A stretch of 64,000 bases of DNA from Providencia sp. (lineage in GTDB: Bacteria > Pseudomonadota > Gammaproteobacteria > Enterobacterales > Enterobacteriaceae), in assembly GCF_003533305.1 (NCBI RefSeq), contig NZ_DOEH01000027.1, positions 10,495-74,494 of the forward strand, in the 5' to 3' direction. The notes below the pieces were generated by a model. The model was not told the DNA's origin, ran no database searches, and worked only from the letters and a program-made list of their open reading frames with translations. Positions 17,404 to 25,426 of the stretch are shown here, one piece after another. The position numbers and the translations under genes are program-made. The number at the start of each line of letters is the position of its first letter. Positions within the stretch are counted from its first letter, which is position 1.

Positions 17404-18399
17404 ATGTTACGTGAAGATGTCTCTGTGATAGCGCAAGCCATTACATGGGTTAAAGAACAACCCGTTTGGCTATGTACCGTGTTAAGCACTTATGGTTCAT
17501 CACCGAGAAGTCCGGGTTCTCTTCTTGTCGCAAAAGGTGACGGCCTGTATTCGGGATCGCTTTCTGGGGGATGTATTGAAGAGGATTTCATTCAACGAAT
17601 ACAAACAGGTGAATACCTCAAAGAAAGCCAAGTGGTTCGCTACGGCCAAGGAGGAGTAGACGCTAAAGTGAATTTACCTTGTGATGGTAGTTTAGATGTT
17701 TTGATTGAATACCTGCCAAATAATGCAGTTTCTCTCAATTATCTTCTTGAGTTACAAAAAGCACTTGAGGGCTATACGGCGATTATTAAAAAAATTACCT
17801 TGCCGCGGTGTGGGGAAATAAGTCAAGTGATTGATGCTCAACATCCCACAAAAATTGAGCGACAAAATGACTCAATTCAACTTTATATTGCAGCTCCTCC
17901 TCGACTTATCATTGCGGGTATCTCTAATGTTGGCTTGTACTGTGCTGATTTCGCACTGACACTGGGATTTGAGGTGATTATTTGTGAGCACCGAAACGAT
18001 GAGCTTTCTCGTTTTGCAGGGCAAATTTCCCCTTTGGTTGAAATGAGTTCACTATTTCCTGCACGTTTCTTAGAAGAAAATAGCTGTTCAGTGAATACCG
18101 CCATTGTGTCATTAACCCATGATCCACGTATCGATGATCTGACATTAATGGAAGCGGTGAATACCCCAGCATTTTATATCGGTGCGATGGGGTCACAGCG
18201 TACTAGTGATCGCCGTCGTGAACGACTAATAGCGGTTGGTGGAATGTCGATAAGTGAACTTGACCGGATACATGCGCCTATTGGCATTCCAATAGGTAGT
18301 AAAACACCATCTGAAATTGCGCTGGCTATTATGGCGGATATTGTTGCTTGCAAAAATGGCATTAAATTTGCAGAACGATTATCGAAAATAACAAAATAA
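17404..18399 (+). CDS. xdhC: XdhC-family molybdenum cofactor insertion protein
   Basis: A 331-aa protein with both XdhC/CoxI domains. The N-terminal part has STYGSSPRSPGSLLVA and SGSLSGGCIEEDF (about residues 29-62). The C-terminal Rossmann domain (from about residue 165) contains VSLTHDPRIDDLTL and the family signature AFYIGAMGSQRTSDRRRERL, then IHAPIGIPIGSKTPSEIALAI. XdhC proteins bind the molybdenum cofactor, protect it during sulfuration and hand it to xanthine-dehydrogenase-type apoenzymes. It follows the MocA-like gene by 9 bp and lies beside two such enzymes, so it is probably their dedicated maturase. Confidence 0.92.
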   Translation: MLREDVSVIAQAITWVKEQPVWLCTVLSTYGSSPRSPGSLLVAKGDGLYSGSLSGGCIEEDFIQRIQTGEYLKESQVVRYGQGGVDAKVNLPCDGSLDVLIEYLPNNAVSLNYLLELQKALEGYTAIIKKITLPRCGEISQVIDAQHPTKIERQNDSIQLYIAAPPRLIIAGISNVGLYCADFALTLGFEVIICEHRNDELSRFAGQISPLVEMSSLFPARFLEENSCSVNTAIVSLTHDPRIDDLTLMEAVNTPAFYIGAMGSQRTSDRRRERLIAVGGMSISELDRIHAPIGIPIGSKTPSEIALAIMADIVACKNGIKFAERLSKITK

Positions 18400-18411
18400 T
18401 CAATAAATTAA

Positions 18412-18443
18412 AAAAGAGCATTGGGTTGATGCTATGCTCTTTT
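18412..18443. terminator. Terminator after xdhC
   Basis: 10-bp stem AAAAGAGCAT (18412-18421) / ATGCTCTTTT (18434-18443) with a 12-nt loop. It provides a T-run on the plus side and, because the arm starts with A-tracts, also on the minus side. Confidence 0.75.
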
Positions 18444-18444
18444 A

Positions 18445-18585
18445 TTAACGCTGGGATGAATACAAATAAGTACTAAATTCACGAATTCTGTCCATTAACT
18501 TTGCCGAATCGTATTTATCGGTAATCATCTCAATATAAGCCGCGGTATCAAGGGTGTTTATTATGTTGAGTACTTTATTTGTAAT
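18445..18585 (-). pseudogene. C-terminal remnant of an unidentified gene
   Basis: The minus strand reads open for 46 codons with normal protein composition (TLDTAAYIEMITDKYDSAK, LMDRIREFSTYLYSSQR) and ends at TAA 18445-18447, just past a shared terminator. Upstream in frame there is a TGA and no start codon. It looks like the surviving tail of a deleted gene. I do not recognise the family. Confidence 0.35.
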
Positions 18586-18814
18586 TCAATTTTATAAACC
18601 AAATGTTAATTAGGGGAAATTGAAGTTAATGTGATATAAAAAATGTAATTCTTTGTACTGAAAGTGTTTTTAGGTTTATTACGAGTGGTTTGGTAGTTTT
18701 AATATTTGCAAGAATTTATCGATAATTTTCACATATTAATCGTTTTTTGATAGTGGCTAGTTTATTTGATGATTTAATATTCATACAGGCTATGAATTAT
18801 CAAGATGAAGCATA

Positions 18815-20098
18815 ATGAGTATATTTAATAAGATTGGTTTGTATAACATTAAGAGCACTAATGTTAATTTGGTTACGTATAAGAAAAATGGTAATTCGTT
18901 GTTTTTAAAAAACATAAATGAGATAAAAAACAATTCGTTATCAACTAAAAATAATACTAATTATTGTGTTCGAAAAAAAAATAGCAGTAATCAAAGTAAT
19001 TTTAGTCTTGGAATTAGTAAATTGAGTCGTTCAACTTCAGGCATAAGTAAAAAAAATTATCGGAGCTCTGTTAATGCTAACCTTAATAAGGTGGCTCGTA
19101 GTAACCTAAGAGAGCTTGTTAATAAATCTGTTGTGATATCGGATTCAGGAGCGAATGCTAGAATTAACTTCGCTAATACAACAAGATTTAATGGTGTTGA
19201 AACCGAGACTACTCTCAGTGAAAAGAGTGAATTGTTAAAAGATAAAGCTCAAGTAATGAAAGGCGATGTTAGCCCATTGATTGGAAAAGGTATTATATCG
19301 ACTAAGGTGGTGGATAGTAAATTACCAATTGAATGCGATTATGTTAGGTTTGATAAAGAAAGTGAACAGCTTACTAACAATATCTTAGATATTGCTTATG
19401 GACTTGAAGTCTATAGTGGGAAAAATATTCAATCGGCCGAGATTATATTAGGGACTCCAATAGGTAATTATTATAATAAACAAGAATTTAGTGATAATCT
19501 TAAGTGCATACAATTGGATAATGGTAACTGTGGAACCGTAGGTTTCAGATTTAATTTATCACAACTTAAACCAGAACAGCCTCTACTCATTCATAGCGGA
19601 GAGCTTTCAGGTTGTACTATGGTATTTGGTATAAAAGATGAACATTTTTATGCACTACATAGCGGGCAACCAGGAAATAATAAATCAGAATGGGAAACTG
19701 AAATAGATGGTTCAAAGTCGATAATTGATAGTCATAAAAAAATGACAGGATCATCGACTAAAACTGATGGTCAAATTAATAATCAAGTTCTTACTGATTA
19801 TCTTCATGAAAACTTTGAGTATTCAATAATGACCTTTTGTGGGCATGGTGAAAATGTTAATAGTCAAAAAAATGTCATTTCTTTTGACTATAATAAATCA
19901 TCAACACTGATTAGTAAAAATGAGGTTAGAGTCGCGAATGCGATTGTGGTATTAACTAATGACAATGGCGTAATTAAAATGAGCTCTCTTAGTGATGATA
20001 TAGCGATTGATAAAAATTCGTTAAAAACCAAATCATTATCACATGCTATGTCTGGTTCTAAAGAAATATTGGTATTGAAAAGTAATACCAAATTATAG
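18815..20098 (+). CDS. CNF-like Rho-deamidase domain protein (candidate toxin/effector)
   Basis: A 427-aa protein, strongly AT-rich, with no Sec signal peptide. The N-terminal ~165 residues are Asn/Ser/Lys-rich and unlike any domain I know, as seen in type III effector leaders. From about residue 170 the protein matches the catalytic domain of E. coli cytotoxic necrotizing factor 1. GELSGCTMVFG supplies Cys267 and FYALHSGQ supplies His282; the 15-residue spacing equals that of CNF1 Cys866/His881. Further matches are NNQVLTDYLHENFEYSIMTF and IKMSSLSDD near the end. CNF toxins deamidate a switch glutamine of Rho GTPases in host cells. The receptor-binding and translocation parts of CNF1 are absent, so delivery must be by another route. 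Family match is from recall; activity and secretion are inferred. Confidence 0.75.
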   Translation: MSIFNKIGLYNIKSTNVNLVTYKKNGNSLFLKNINEIKNNSLSTKNNTNYCVRKKNSSNQSNFSLGISKLSRSTSGISKKNYRSSVNANLNKVARSNLRELVNKSVVISDSGANARINFANTTRFNGVETETTLSEKSELLKDKAQVMKGDVSPLIGKGIISTKVVDSKLPIECDYVRFDKESEQLTNNILDIAYGLEVYSGKNIQSAEIILGTPIGNYYNKQEFSDNLKCIQLDNGNCGTVGFRFNLSQLKPEQPLLIHSGELSGCTMVFGIKDEHFYALHSGQPGNNKSEWETEIDGSKSIIDSHKKMTGSSTKTDGQINNQVLTDYLHENFEYSIMTFCGHGENVNSQKNVISFDYNKSSTLISKNEVRVANAIVVLTNDNGVIKMSSLSDDIAIDKNSLKTKSLSHAMSGSKEILVLKSNTKL

Positions 20099-20437
20099 AG
20101 AGTGCTTGTAGATGGAATTCAGAAAATTTTTTATGATTAAATATATAAAATAAAAGTAGTGTTAAATGTGAATGAGCACTGAATTATATTGAAAATATAG
20201 CACTATCGTTTCATCTAGCTAGCGATATCACTTATTTTTATATAGAGCTCTTTTCAATGAATAGGTATACTAGTTCAGTTGATTTTAAAAGTAAGTTATT
20301 ACATTTTTTGATGTAATATAAAATTAAAAACAAATATATTCTAATATTGATTGTTTTATTTGAGTGATATTTATTTTTAAGTCTAATATAGACAATCATT
20401 ATTGGTCATTTCGTTATTCTTTTATGGAATGTTTTAA
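20099..20437. other. 339-bp AT-rich gap
   Basis: No coding sequence, repeat or clear terminator recognised. It separates the CNF-like gene from the decarboxylase gene and probably holds the latter's promoter. Confidence 0.4.
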
Positions 20438-22069
20438 ATGAAAAAAACAATTCGCCAAGTGACTTTTGATTTATTACGTAAACTCGATATTACAACTGTT
20501 TTTGGTAACCCTGGTTCAACAGAAGAAACATTTTTAAAAGATTTTCCGAGTGATTTCCAATATATACAAACGCTACACGAGTCTTCGGCGGTTGCGGCGG
20601 CAGATGGTTATGCTCAAGGTATGCGTAAAGTGGCGATGGTCAACGTTCACACCTCTGCTGGTTTAAGTAATGCAATGAGTAATATTTTAACCGCATACAT
20701 GAATCGTACTCCATTAATTATTACTGCCGGTAATCAAACTCGTGAAATGCTACTTATGGAACCTTGGCTAACGAATATTGAGCCAGAAGTGCTACCAAAG
20801 CCTTGGGTTAAATGGAGTTATCAACCCGTTCGTGCGGAAGATGTTCCCGCTGCTTTTATGCGTGCTTATGCTATGGCATTACAGCCGCCGGCCGGGCCAG
20901 TATTTTTATCCATTCCACTTGATGATTGGGACAAACCTGCTGTAGACAATAATGCCGTTGTGCGTTCAGTTTCTGAACGCATTGGTTACGATCCTCTGCG
21001 ATTGCATGAATTTGCTGACGCGCTCTCGGCTGCAAAAAATCCGGTACTGATTTATGGTTCGGCAATTGCGAGAGGGCAAGGCTGGGATGCAGGAATTAAA
21101 CTGGCTGAAAAATTAAATATTCCAGTTTGGTCAGCCCCTGCGTCAGAGCGTCCACCTTTTCCGGAAACTCATCCTCTTTATGCAGGCGGTCTTCCATTTG
21201 CGATTGCACCTTTATCTGAAAAATTACAAGGGCATGATTTAGCAATAATTATTGGTGCACCTGTTTTTAGGTATTACCCTTATGTAGGGGGGGAATATAT
21301 TCCTGATGGCCTGCGTTTATTACATATTACTGACGACCCGATTGAAGCAGGGCGATCGCCTGTTGGTGATAGTTTATTAAGTGATGCAGTTCTCGCAATC
21401 GAAGGATTAACTCATCTCGTGACAGCAAGAGCTACAGCAGCGAAAGCAGTTGTTAAACAATCACATGGGATGGCGCCTCATCCGGCAGCTCCAGAGACGC
21501 TGGCAAATGATACTCCACTGAGCGCCTCACAATTATTTCGTGCACTTAGAGCTGTTTCACCGAAAGAAACCATCTTGGTTGAAGAGTCACCTTCTAATCT
21601 TGGTGAATTACATCGCGAATGGCCCATTGAATCACCGGATTCATTTTATACTTTTGCAAGTGGTTCATTAGGTTGGAACTTACCCGCGAGTGTTGGGCTT
21701 GCATTAGCAGAAAGAGATAGCGGTCGCAATCGTCCTGTGATGGCAATTATTGGTGATGGCTCGATGCAATATTCAATTCAAGGTTTATGGAGTGCCGCTC
21801 AACATAATTTGCCGATTGTGTTTGTGATACCGCGAAATAGTGAATATGCGATTTTAAAATCATTTGCGGTATTAGAAGAAACACCGGGAGTGCCGGGGTT
21901 AGATATCCCAAACTTAGATATTGTGGCATTAGGCAAGGGTTATGGTTGTGCTGCGATAAAAGCAGAAACGATTGAACAGGTAAAACAAGCTTGTAAAGAT
22001 GCTTTTAGTCGTAAAGGACCAACTGTTATTGAAGTCCCGATTTTACCAGCAATTCCGCCACTTATTTAA
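20438..22069 (+). CDS. mdlC: Benzoylformate decarboxylase-like ThDP enzyme
   Basis: A 543-aa thiamine-diphosphate enzyme collinear with Pseudomonas putida MdlC (FGNPGSTEETFLKDFPSDF; TPLIITAGNQTREML; PWVKWSYQP; FLSIPLDDWDK). Ser27, Glu48 and His71 correspond to MdlC Ser26, Glu47 and His70. The second catalytic histidine of MdlC, His281 in VFRYH, is replaced here by Tyr280 (VFRYY), so rate or substrate range may differ. The C-terminal cofactor motif begins with GDGSMQYSIQGLWSAAQ. Benzoylformate decarboxylase makes benzaldehyde and CO2 in mandelate catabolism, but no other mandelate genes are nearby. A strong terminator follows, so it is monocistronic. Substrate is likely a 2-oxo acid. Confidence 0.8.
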   Translation: MKKTIRQVTFDLLRKLDITTVFGNPGSTEETFLKDFPSDFQYIQTLHESSAVAAADGYAQGMRKVAMVNVHTSAGLSNAMSNILTAYMNRTPLIITAGNQTREMLLMEPWLTNIEPEVLPKPWVKWSYQPVRAEDVPAAFMRAYAMALQPPAGPVFLSIPLDDWDKPAVDNNAVVRSVSERIGYDPLRLHEFADALSAAKNPVLIYGSAIARGQGWDAGIKLAEKLNIPVWSAPASERPPFPETHPLYAGGLPFAIAPLSEKLQGHDLAIIIGAPVFRYYPYVGGEYIPDGLRLLHITDDPIEAGRSPVGDSLLSDAVLAIEGLTHLVTARATAAKAVVKQSHGMAPHPAAPETLANDTPLSASQLFRALRAVSPKETILVEESPSNLGELHREWPIESPDSFYTFASGSLGWNLPASVGLALAERDSGRNRPVMAIIGDGSMQYSIQGLWSAAQHNLPIVFVIPRNSEYAILKSFAVLEETPGVPGLDIPNLDIVALGKGYGCAAIKAETIEQVKQACKDAFSRKGPTVIEVPILPAIPPLI

Positions 22070-22092
22070 TTACAATACAGAATTAATGGTTT

Positions 22093-22131
22093 AAATAGCC
22101 TCACATCAGTCAATGTGGAGGCTATTTTTTT
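22093..22131 (+). terminator. Rho-independent terminator after the decarboxylase gene
   Basis: AAATAGCCTC (22093-22102) pairs with GAGGCTATTT (22118-22127), with internal extra pairing, and runs into a T-tract ending at 22131. Confidence 0.88.
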
Positions 22132-22264
22132 AGCCTCTTTTCGCAAAATGTGTAAGTTTTTTGTAATCAATCTATTTTAGATGATTTACTGTATCGTTTC
22201 GGCTTTATATAGTTCTTTAATCTATAATAGAAAGTCGTTCACAGCTTTTGGTAGATGAGAGAAA

Positions 22265-22669
22265 ATGCATAAAAAATCAATTAATCCTTCTTCTGTTTTT
22301 GATTCTTTACAATATGGTTTTAGTCAGGCAATTGAGACAACAGGTACTCGCCAGTTATTTCTTTCGGGGCAGGTGGGCGTTAATGCAAATCAAGAAACTG
22401 TGGCTGGTGGTATGTATGAGCAAACAGTACAATCGTTAGTCAATATTGAACATGTTATCAAAGAAGCCGGCGGTGATTTATCTCATGTCTCGATGCTGAG
22501 GATCTATATTAAACAAGGGTTTGATACTCATGATGAACAGCTCGATATTGCGAAAGCCTTAAAAGAAAAATTTAATGCAACGCCACCTGCGTCATCATGG
22601 ATTATTGTTACGGGGCTATCTTTACCTGAGTGGTTAATTGAAATCGAAGCTCACGCAGTGTTAAGCTAA
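22265..22669 (+). CDS. RidA/YjgF/YER057c/UK114 family protein
   Basis: A 134-aa protein of the RidA superfamily. Recognisable blocks are RQLFLSGQVGVNANQETVAGG (29-49, split here across the substrate pocket), QTVQSLVNIEHVIKEAGGDL, and the closing PPASSWIIVTGLSLPEWLIEIEAHAV. RidA deaminates reactive enamine/imine intermediates; in this divergent member the canonical arginine (R105 of E. coli RidA) appears not to be present in the usual PxR context, suggesting a RidA-like subgroup rather than the housekeeping enzyme. It has its own terminator downstream and follows the decarboxylase on the same strand after a terminator. Confidence 0.82.
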   Translation: MHKKSINPSSVFDSLQYGFSQAIETTGTRQLFLSGQVGVNANQETVAGGMYEQTVQSLVNIEHVIKEAGGDLSHVSMLRIYIKQGFDTHDEQLDIAKALKEKFNATPPASSWIIVTGLSLPEWLIEIEAHAVLS

Positions 22670-22692
22670 GCGATTAAATAACTAAACAGATC

Positions 22693-22727
22693 AATAGCGC
22701 TATTTGGCGCTATTTTTGATTTTTTCA
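22693..22727 (+). terminator. Rho-independent terminator after the RidA-family gene
   Basis: AATAGCGC / GCGCTATT, 8 bp with a 6-nt loop, followed by TTTGATTTTTT. Confidence 0.85.
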
Positions 22728-22743
22728 TTAAAAAGAGGTTGTT

Positions 22744-22947
22744 ATGTCAGGTGCTAAACTCGGTGGTGAAAGAGTTCGCAGTGAAACAGGTAAGAATAAA
22801 CGATTATCACGACTTGAAATTAATGAAATAAAACGTGCTGTTGAAATTGAAAACTCGATTTGTAAAAGGCGCGGAAAAAAAGCTAAGCTTCCTATAGTTG
22901 TTCGTTTTCATTGTGGCTGTAATTGTTTTTCAGTTAATGTTAAATAA
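22744..22947 (+). CDS. Small basic hypothetical protein
   Basis: A 67-aa protein with a convincing Shine-Dalgarno sequence (AAGAGG, 7 nt before the ATG), placed directly behind a terminator, so probably a genuine monocistronic gene. It is rich in Lys/Arg (KNKRLSRLEINEIKRAVEIE, then CKRRGKKAKLP) with a central amphipathic helix and a C-terminal cysteine cluster (HCGCNC). The Cys/His cluster might bind metal; the charge suggests nucleic-acid contact. I recognise no family. Confidence 0.5.
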   Translation: MSGAKLGGERVRSETGKNKRLSRLEINEIKRAVEIENSICKRRGKKAKLPIVVRFHCGCNCFSVNVK

Positions 22948-23251
22948 AGTTAAATTTTTATGATATTCAACCAAAACTTAAATTAAATTTTATTTGCTAT
23001 CGTGCGTAATGTCCATTCTTCAGTTAGTGAAGTTAATAATTTTTTGATTACATTAGTTTGTATGATATCTATTTTTATACTTATTTTTCAAAAGATTATA
23101 ATATTAGGATATCTAACTAAAAAAACTAAAGCACATATAGTAAAGTTTTTTCTATCAATATAGATTAAAAATAGCGTGGCTATAGTTATTAGTGTTCGGT
23201 TCTTATTTTTAGAATTAAGCCCTAATATTTAAATTATATTGGAAAAATACA
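22948..23251. other. 304-bp AT-rich gap
   Basis: No gene or repeat recognised. Presumably the promoter region of the lipoprotein gene at 23252. Confidence 0.4.
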
Positions 23252-24145
23252 ATGAAAGCTATATTGAATTTTTTATTGTTGGTGATGAGTATATTTTTTA
23301 TTTCTGCATGTGATAATTTTGATCTCATGGAAAGCAAGGGAAAGTTTTATTATAGTAATCCAACGAAAAATAATATTATATTTAAAATAGATGGGAAAAA
23401 ATATGATGTATTACCCAACCATCATGGGGTGATTCAGCTTTCTTCTGGTTTACATACTATGGCGGACAATAAAAACAATATAACGACATTTATGGTATTC
23501 GAACATAATTCTGGTGGGATTATTAATCCGTATCATTTTGTATATTATACATTATCAGAGGTTTATAGCGTAGAAGGAAATAGTGATATATTCAAGCCCT
23601 CCATTCAGCCGGTTATTTTTCATGGTCATGAGCTAGCGATGCCGATTAGAAGTACCAGCGCTCAGATTATCGATGCAAATTTATTTAGATGTCACTCTCC
23701 TATCGGAGAGAAGTTGCCTACGTTGATAGCTTCGAAAAATAATAATTTTGAAGGTAATATTCAATCTAAGTGTTTTGATGAAAGTGAAATAACTGAATAT
23801 ATCGATCTCAAAGAGAATTCAAGTTTAATTTCTGAAATAGAAAAAGATAACGCAATGAATTCAGTGAATATGAAATTCAATTATGAAATACCTAGTGTTG
23901 ATTTTTCAGATCCTCAAGTGCAGTCAACAGCTCAACAGCTAATTAAATTAGTTATGCAATTACAAGAATCAAATAACACTGATATTCATGATAGATTAAA
24001 TACACAGTTTCATCAGTTAAGCATTGATTTTGTTAATGCGTATACGGCATCCTCTATAAATTATAGCTCTGAAGAAAATGAGCGGTATAATGCGTTTTTT
24101 AAGCAAATTAATCAGCTTAGAAATGGTGGTATTTGGATTCGATAA
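23252..24145 (+). CDS. Predicted lipoprotein of unknown function
   Basis: A 297-aa protein starting with a type II signal peptide: a hydrophobic core and the lipobox ISAC, giving Cys20 as the lipidated residue followed by Asp (DNFD), which suggests inner-membrane retention by the +2 rule. The mature part begins with a beta-rich domain (KFYYSNPTKNNIIFKIDGKK) and ends in a helical segment (about 215-290). No known domain recognised. Strong AT bias, like the VWA gene that follows 216 bp later, suggests recent acquisition. Might act with the exported VWA protein in the envelope; this is only proximity-based. Confidence 0.6.
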   Translation: MKAILNFLLLVMSIFFISACDNFDLMESKGKFYYSNPTKNNIIFKIDGKKYDVLPNHHGVIQLSSGLHTMADNKNNITTFMVFEHNSGGIINPYHFVYYTLSEVYSVEGNSDIFKPSIQPVIFHGHELAMPIRSTSAQIIDANLFRCHSPIGEKLPTLIASKNNNFEGNIQSKCFDESEITEYIDLKENSSLISEIEKDNAMNSVNMKFNYEIPSVDFSDPQVQSTAQQLIKLVMQLQESNNTDIHDRLNTQFHQLSIDFVNAYTASSINYSSEENERYNAFFKQINQLRNGGIWIR

Positions 24146-24212
24146 CGCTTTGTATTTTTGGTATTATCAGTAATGATTAAATAATTTAAGGCGAATTGGT
24201 ATAGCCTATTCT

Positions 24213-24229
24213 CCGGTAATAATTACCGG
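24213..24229. promoter_or_regulatory. Perfect palindrome upstream of the VWA gene, possible operator
   Basis: CCGGTAAT-A-ATTACCGG, 17 bp, two perfect 8-bp arms, in an otherwise AT-rich intergenic region 133 bp before the VWA start. It has no T-tract, so an operator is more likely than a terminator. Confidence 0.35.
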
Positions 24230-24361
24230 TAACAATAAGTGTGAAACATGAATTAAGAATATGCTTATCAATTAAGCAGAGTAATCTTATTTGAAATAAT
24301 TATTAAAATTGGATGATAGCTATAGGCCATATTAACTGTAACTTCATCAAGGAATTCGGCG

Positions 24362-25096
24362 ATGACTAAATTAAAAAAGTCGTTTTTAACCATGATATCA
24401 ACCGCTTTAATATTATTGTTTTCGAGTGTTTCACTGGGTAAAAGTGTTATTGAAACAACCAAAGATACGGAAGTCTTAGACTTAGTCTTTATCTTAGATA
24501 AAAGTGGCTCTATGTCTGGTTTCGAATCAGATACTGTTGGTGGATATAATAGTGTTCTAGCTGAAAATAGAGATAAAAAAGGCCAAACATTTATTACAAC
24601 TGTTTTGTTTAATGACAAAACAAAAATGTTACATAATAGAGAGCCTATTAGTAAAGTTTCTAATTTAACTTTGGATGATTATTCTGTTAATGGAAATACA
24701 GCATTGTTAGATGCGATTGGTGAAAGCATTGAAAAGATGCGTGAAAACAGAAAAGTCACTAAAAATAATAACGTTTTATTTGTCATCATTACTGATGGTG
24801 AAGAAAATAGTAGTGAGAAATATAATGCTGCAAAAATTAAATCAATGATTAAATCTGCGGAAACTGAAGATAAATGGGATTTTATCTTTTTAGGTGCCAA
24901 TATAGATGCGGTATCAGAGGCTGAAAATATTGGTATAAAAAGCTCTAATGCGACAGGCTATGTTCAAGATGGAACTGGATATGACAAAGCTTATCGAGCT
25001 GTAAATAAAGCAGTTGAATCGAAGCAAATGGCTGCGCCAATATCAGAGGATTGGAAACAGGAAGTTGAGGCTGATGCAAAGGAACGCAAAAAATAA
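24362..25096 (+). CDS. Exported von Willebrand factor A domain protein
   Basis: A 244-aa protein with a Sec signal peptide (KKSFLTMISTALILLFSSVSLG). A VWA domain with a complete MIDAS follows: DKSGSMSG gives Asp46, Ser48 and Ser50, GNTALLDAIG gives Thr113, and VIITDGEENSS gives Asp145. It should therefore bind a divalent cation and a protein ligand. The C-terminal tail is charged and helical (KQEVEADAKERKK). No membrane anchor or sortase signal, so periplasmic or secreted. Start supported by GGA about 8 nt upstream. A terminator-like hairpin follows. Ligand unknown. Confidence 0.85.
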   Translation: MTKLKKSFLTMISTALILLFSSVSLGKSVIETTKDTEVLDLVFILDKSGSMSGFESDTVGGYNSVLAENRDKKGQTFITTVLFNDKTKMLHNREPISKVSNLTLDDYSVNGNTALLDAIGESIEKMRENRKVTKNNNVLFVIITDGEENSSEKYNAAKIKSMIKSAETEDKWDFIFLGANIDAVSEAENIGIKSSNATGYVQDGTGYDKAYRAVNKAVESKQMAAPISEDWKQEVEADAKERKK

Positions 25097-25149
25097 TAAA
25101 ATAAATTTTGAATTTATTGATTTAAAAATAATTTTTTAAATGATGTAAG

Positions 25150-25199
25150 AAGCCTCGGAAGTCTAACTAACGTTAAATGTTGGCTATCGGGGTTTTTTA
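25150..25199 (+). terminator. Probable terminator after the VWA gene
   Basis: AAGCCTCG (25150-25157) can pair with CGGGGTTTT (from 25188) using two G-U pairs, followed by a six-T run. Weaker stem than the other terminators here. Confidence 0.55.
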
Positions 25200-25426
25200 T
25201 TGAGCATTATTAGGAATAATTGCCAGCAAATGAAACTGTTTTGTCTATAATTGCTTTTTATTTTCATTAATAAAATCGGTCATTAATTTCATTACATCTT
25301 ATAAAACTATAGTCGTGCTAGTTAAGCTATTTGGCTAAATCTCAAACTCAATTGTCAAATTTGCATAAGCCAACCTTCTTTTTCATCGATATGATAAAAA
25401 ACTAAATGATTTATGAGGACACTTAT

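Larger units (their letters stand above)
18400..18814. other. 415-bp gap holding a terminator and a gene remnant
   Basis: Apart from the terminator (18412-18443) and the minus-strand coding remnant (18445-18585), the rest (18586-18814) is very AT-rich and should contain the promoter of the CNF-like gene. No clear operator was seen. Confidence 0.5.
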
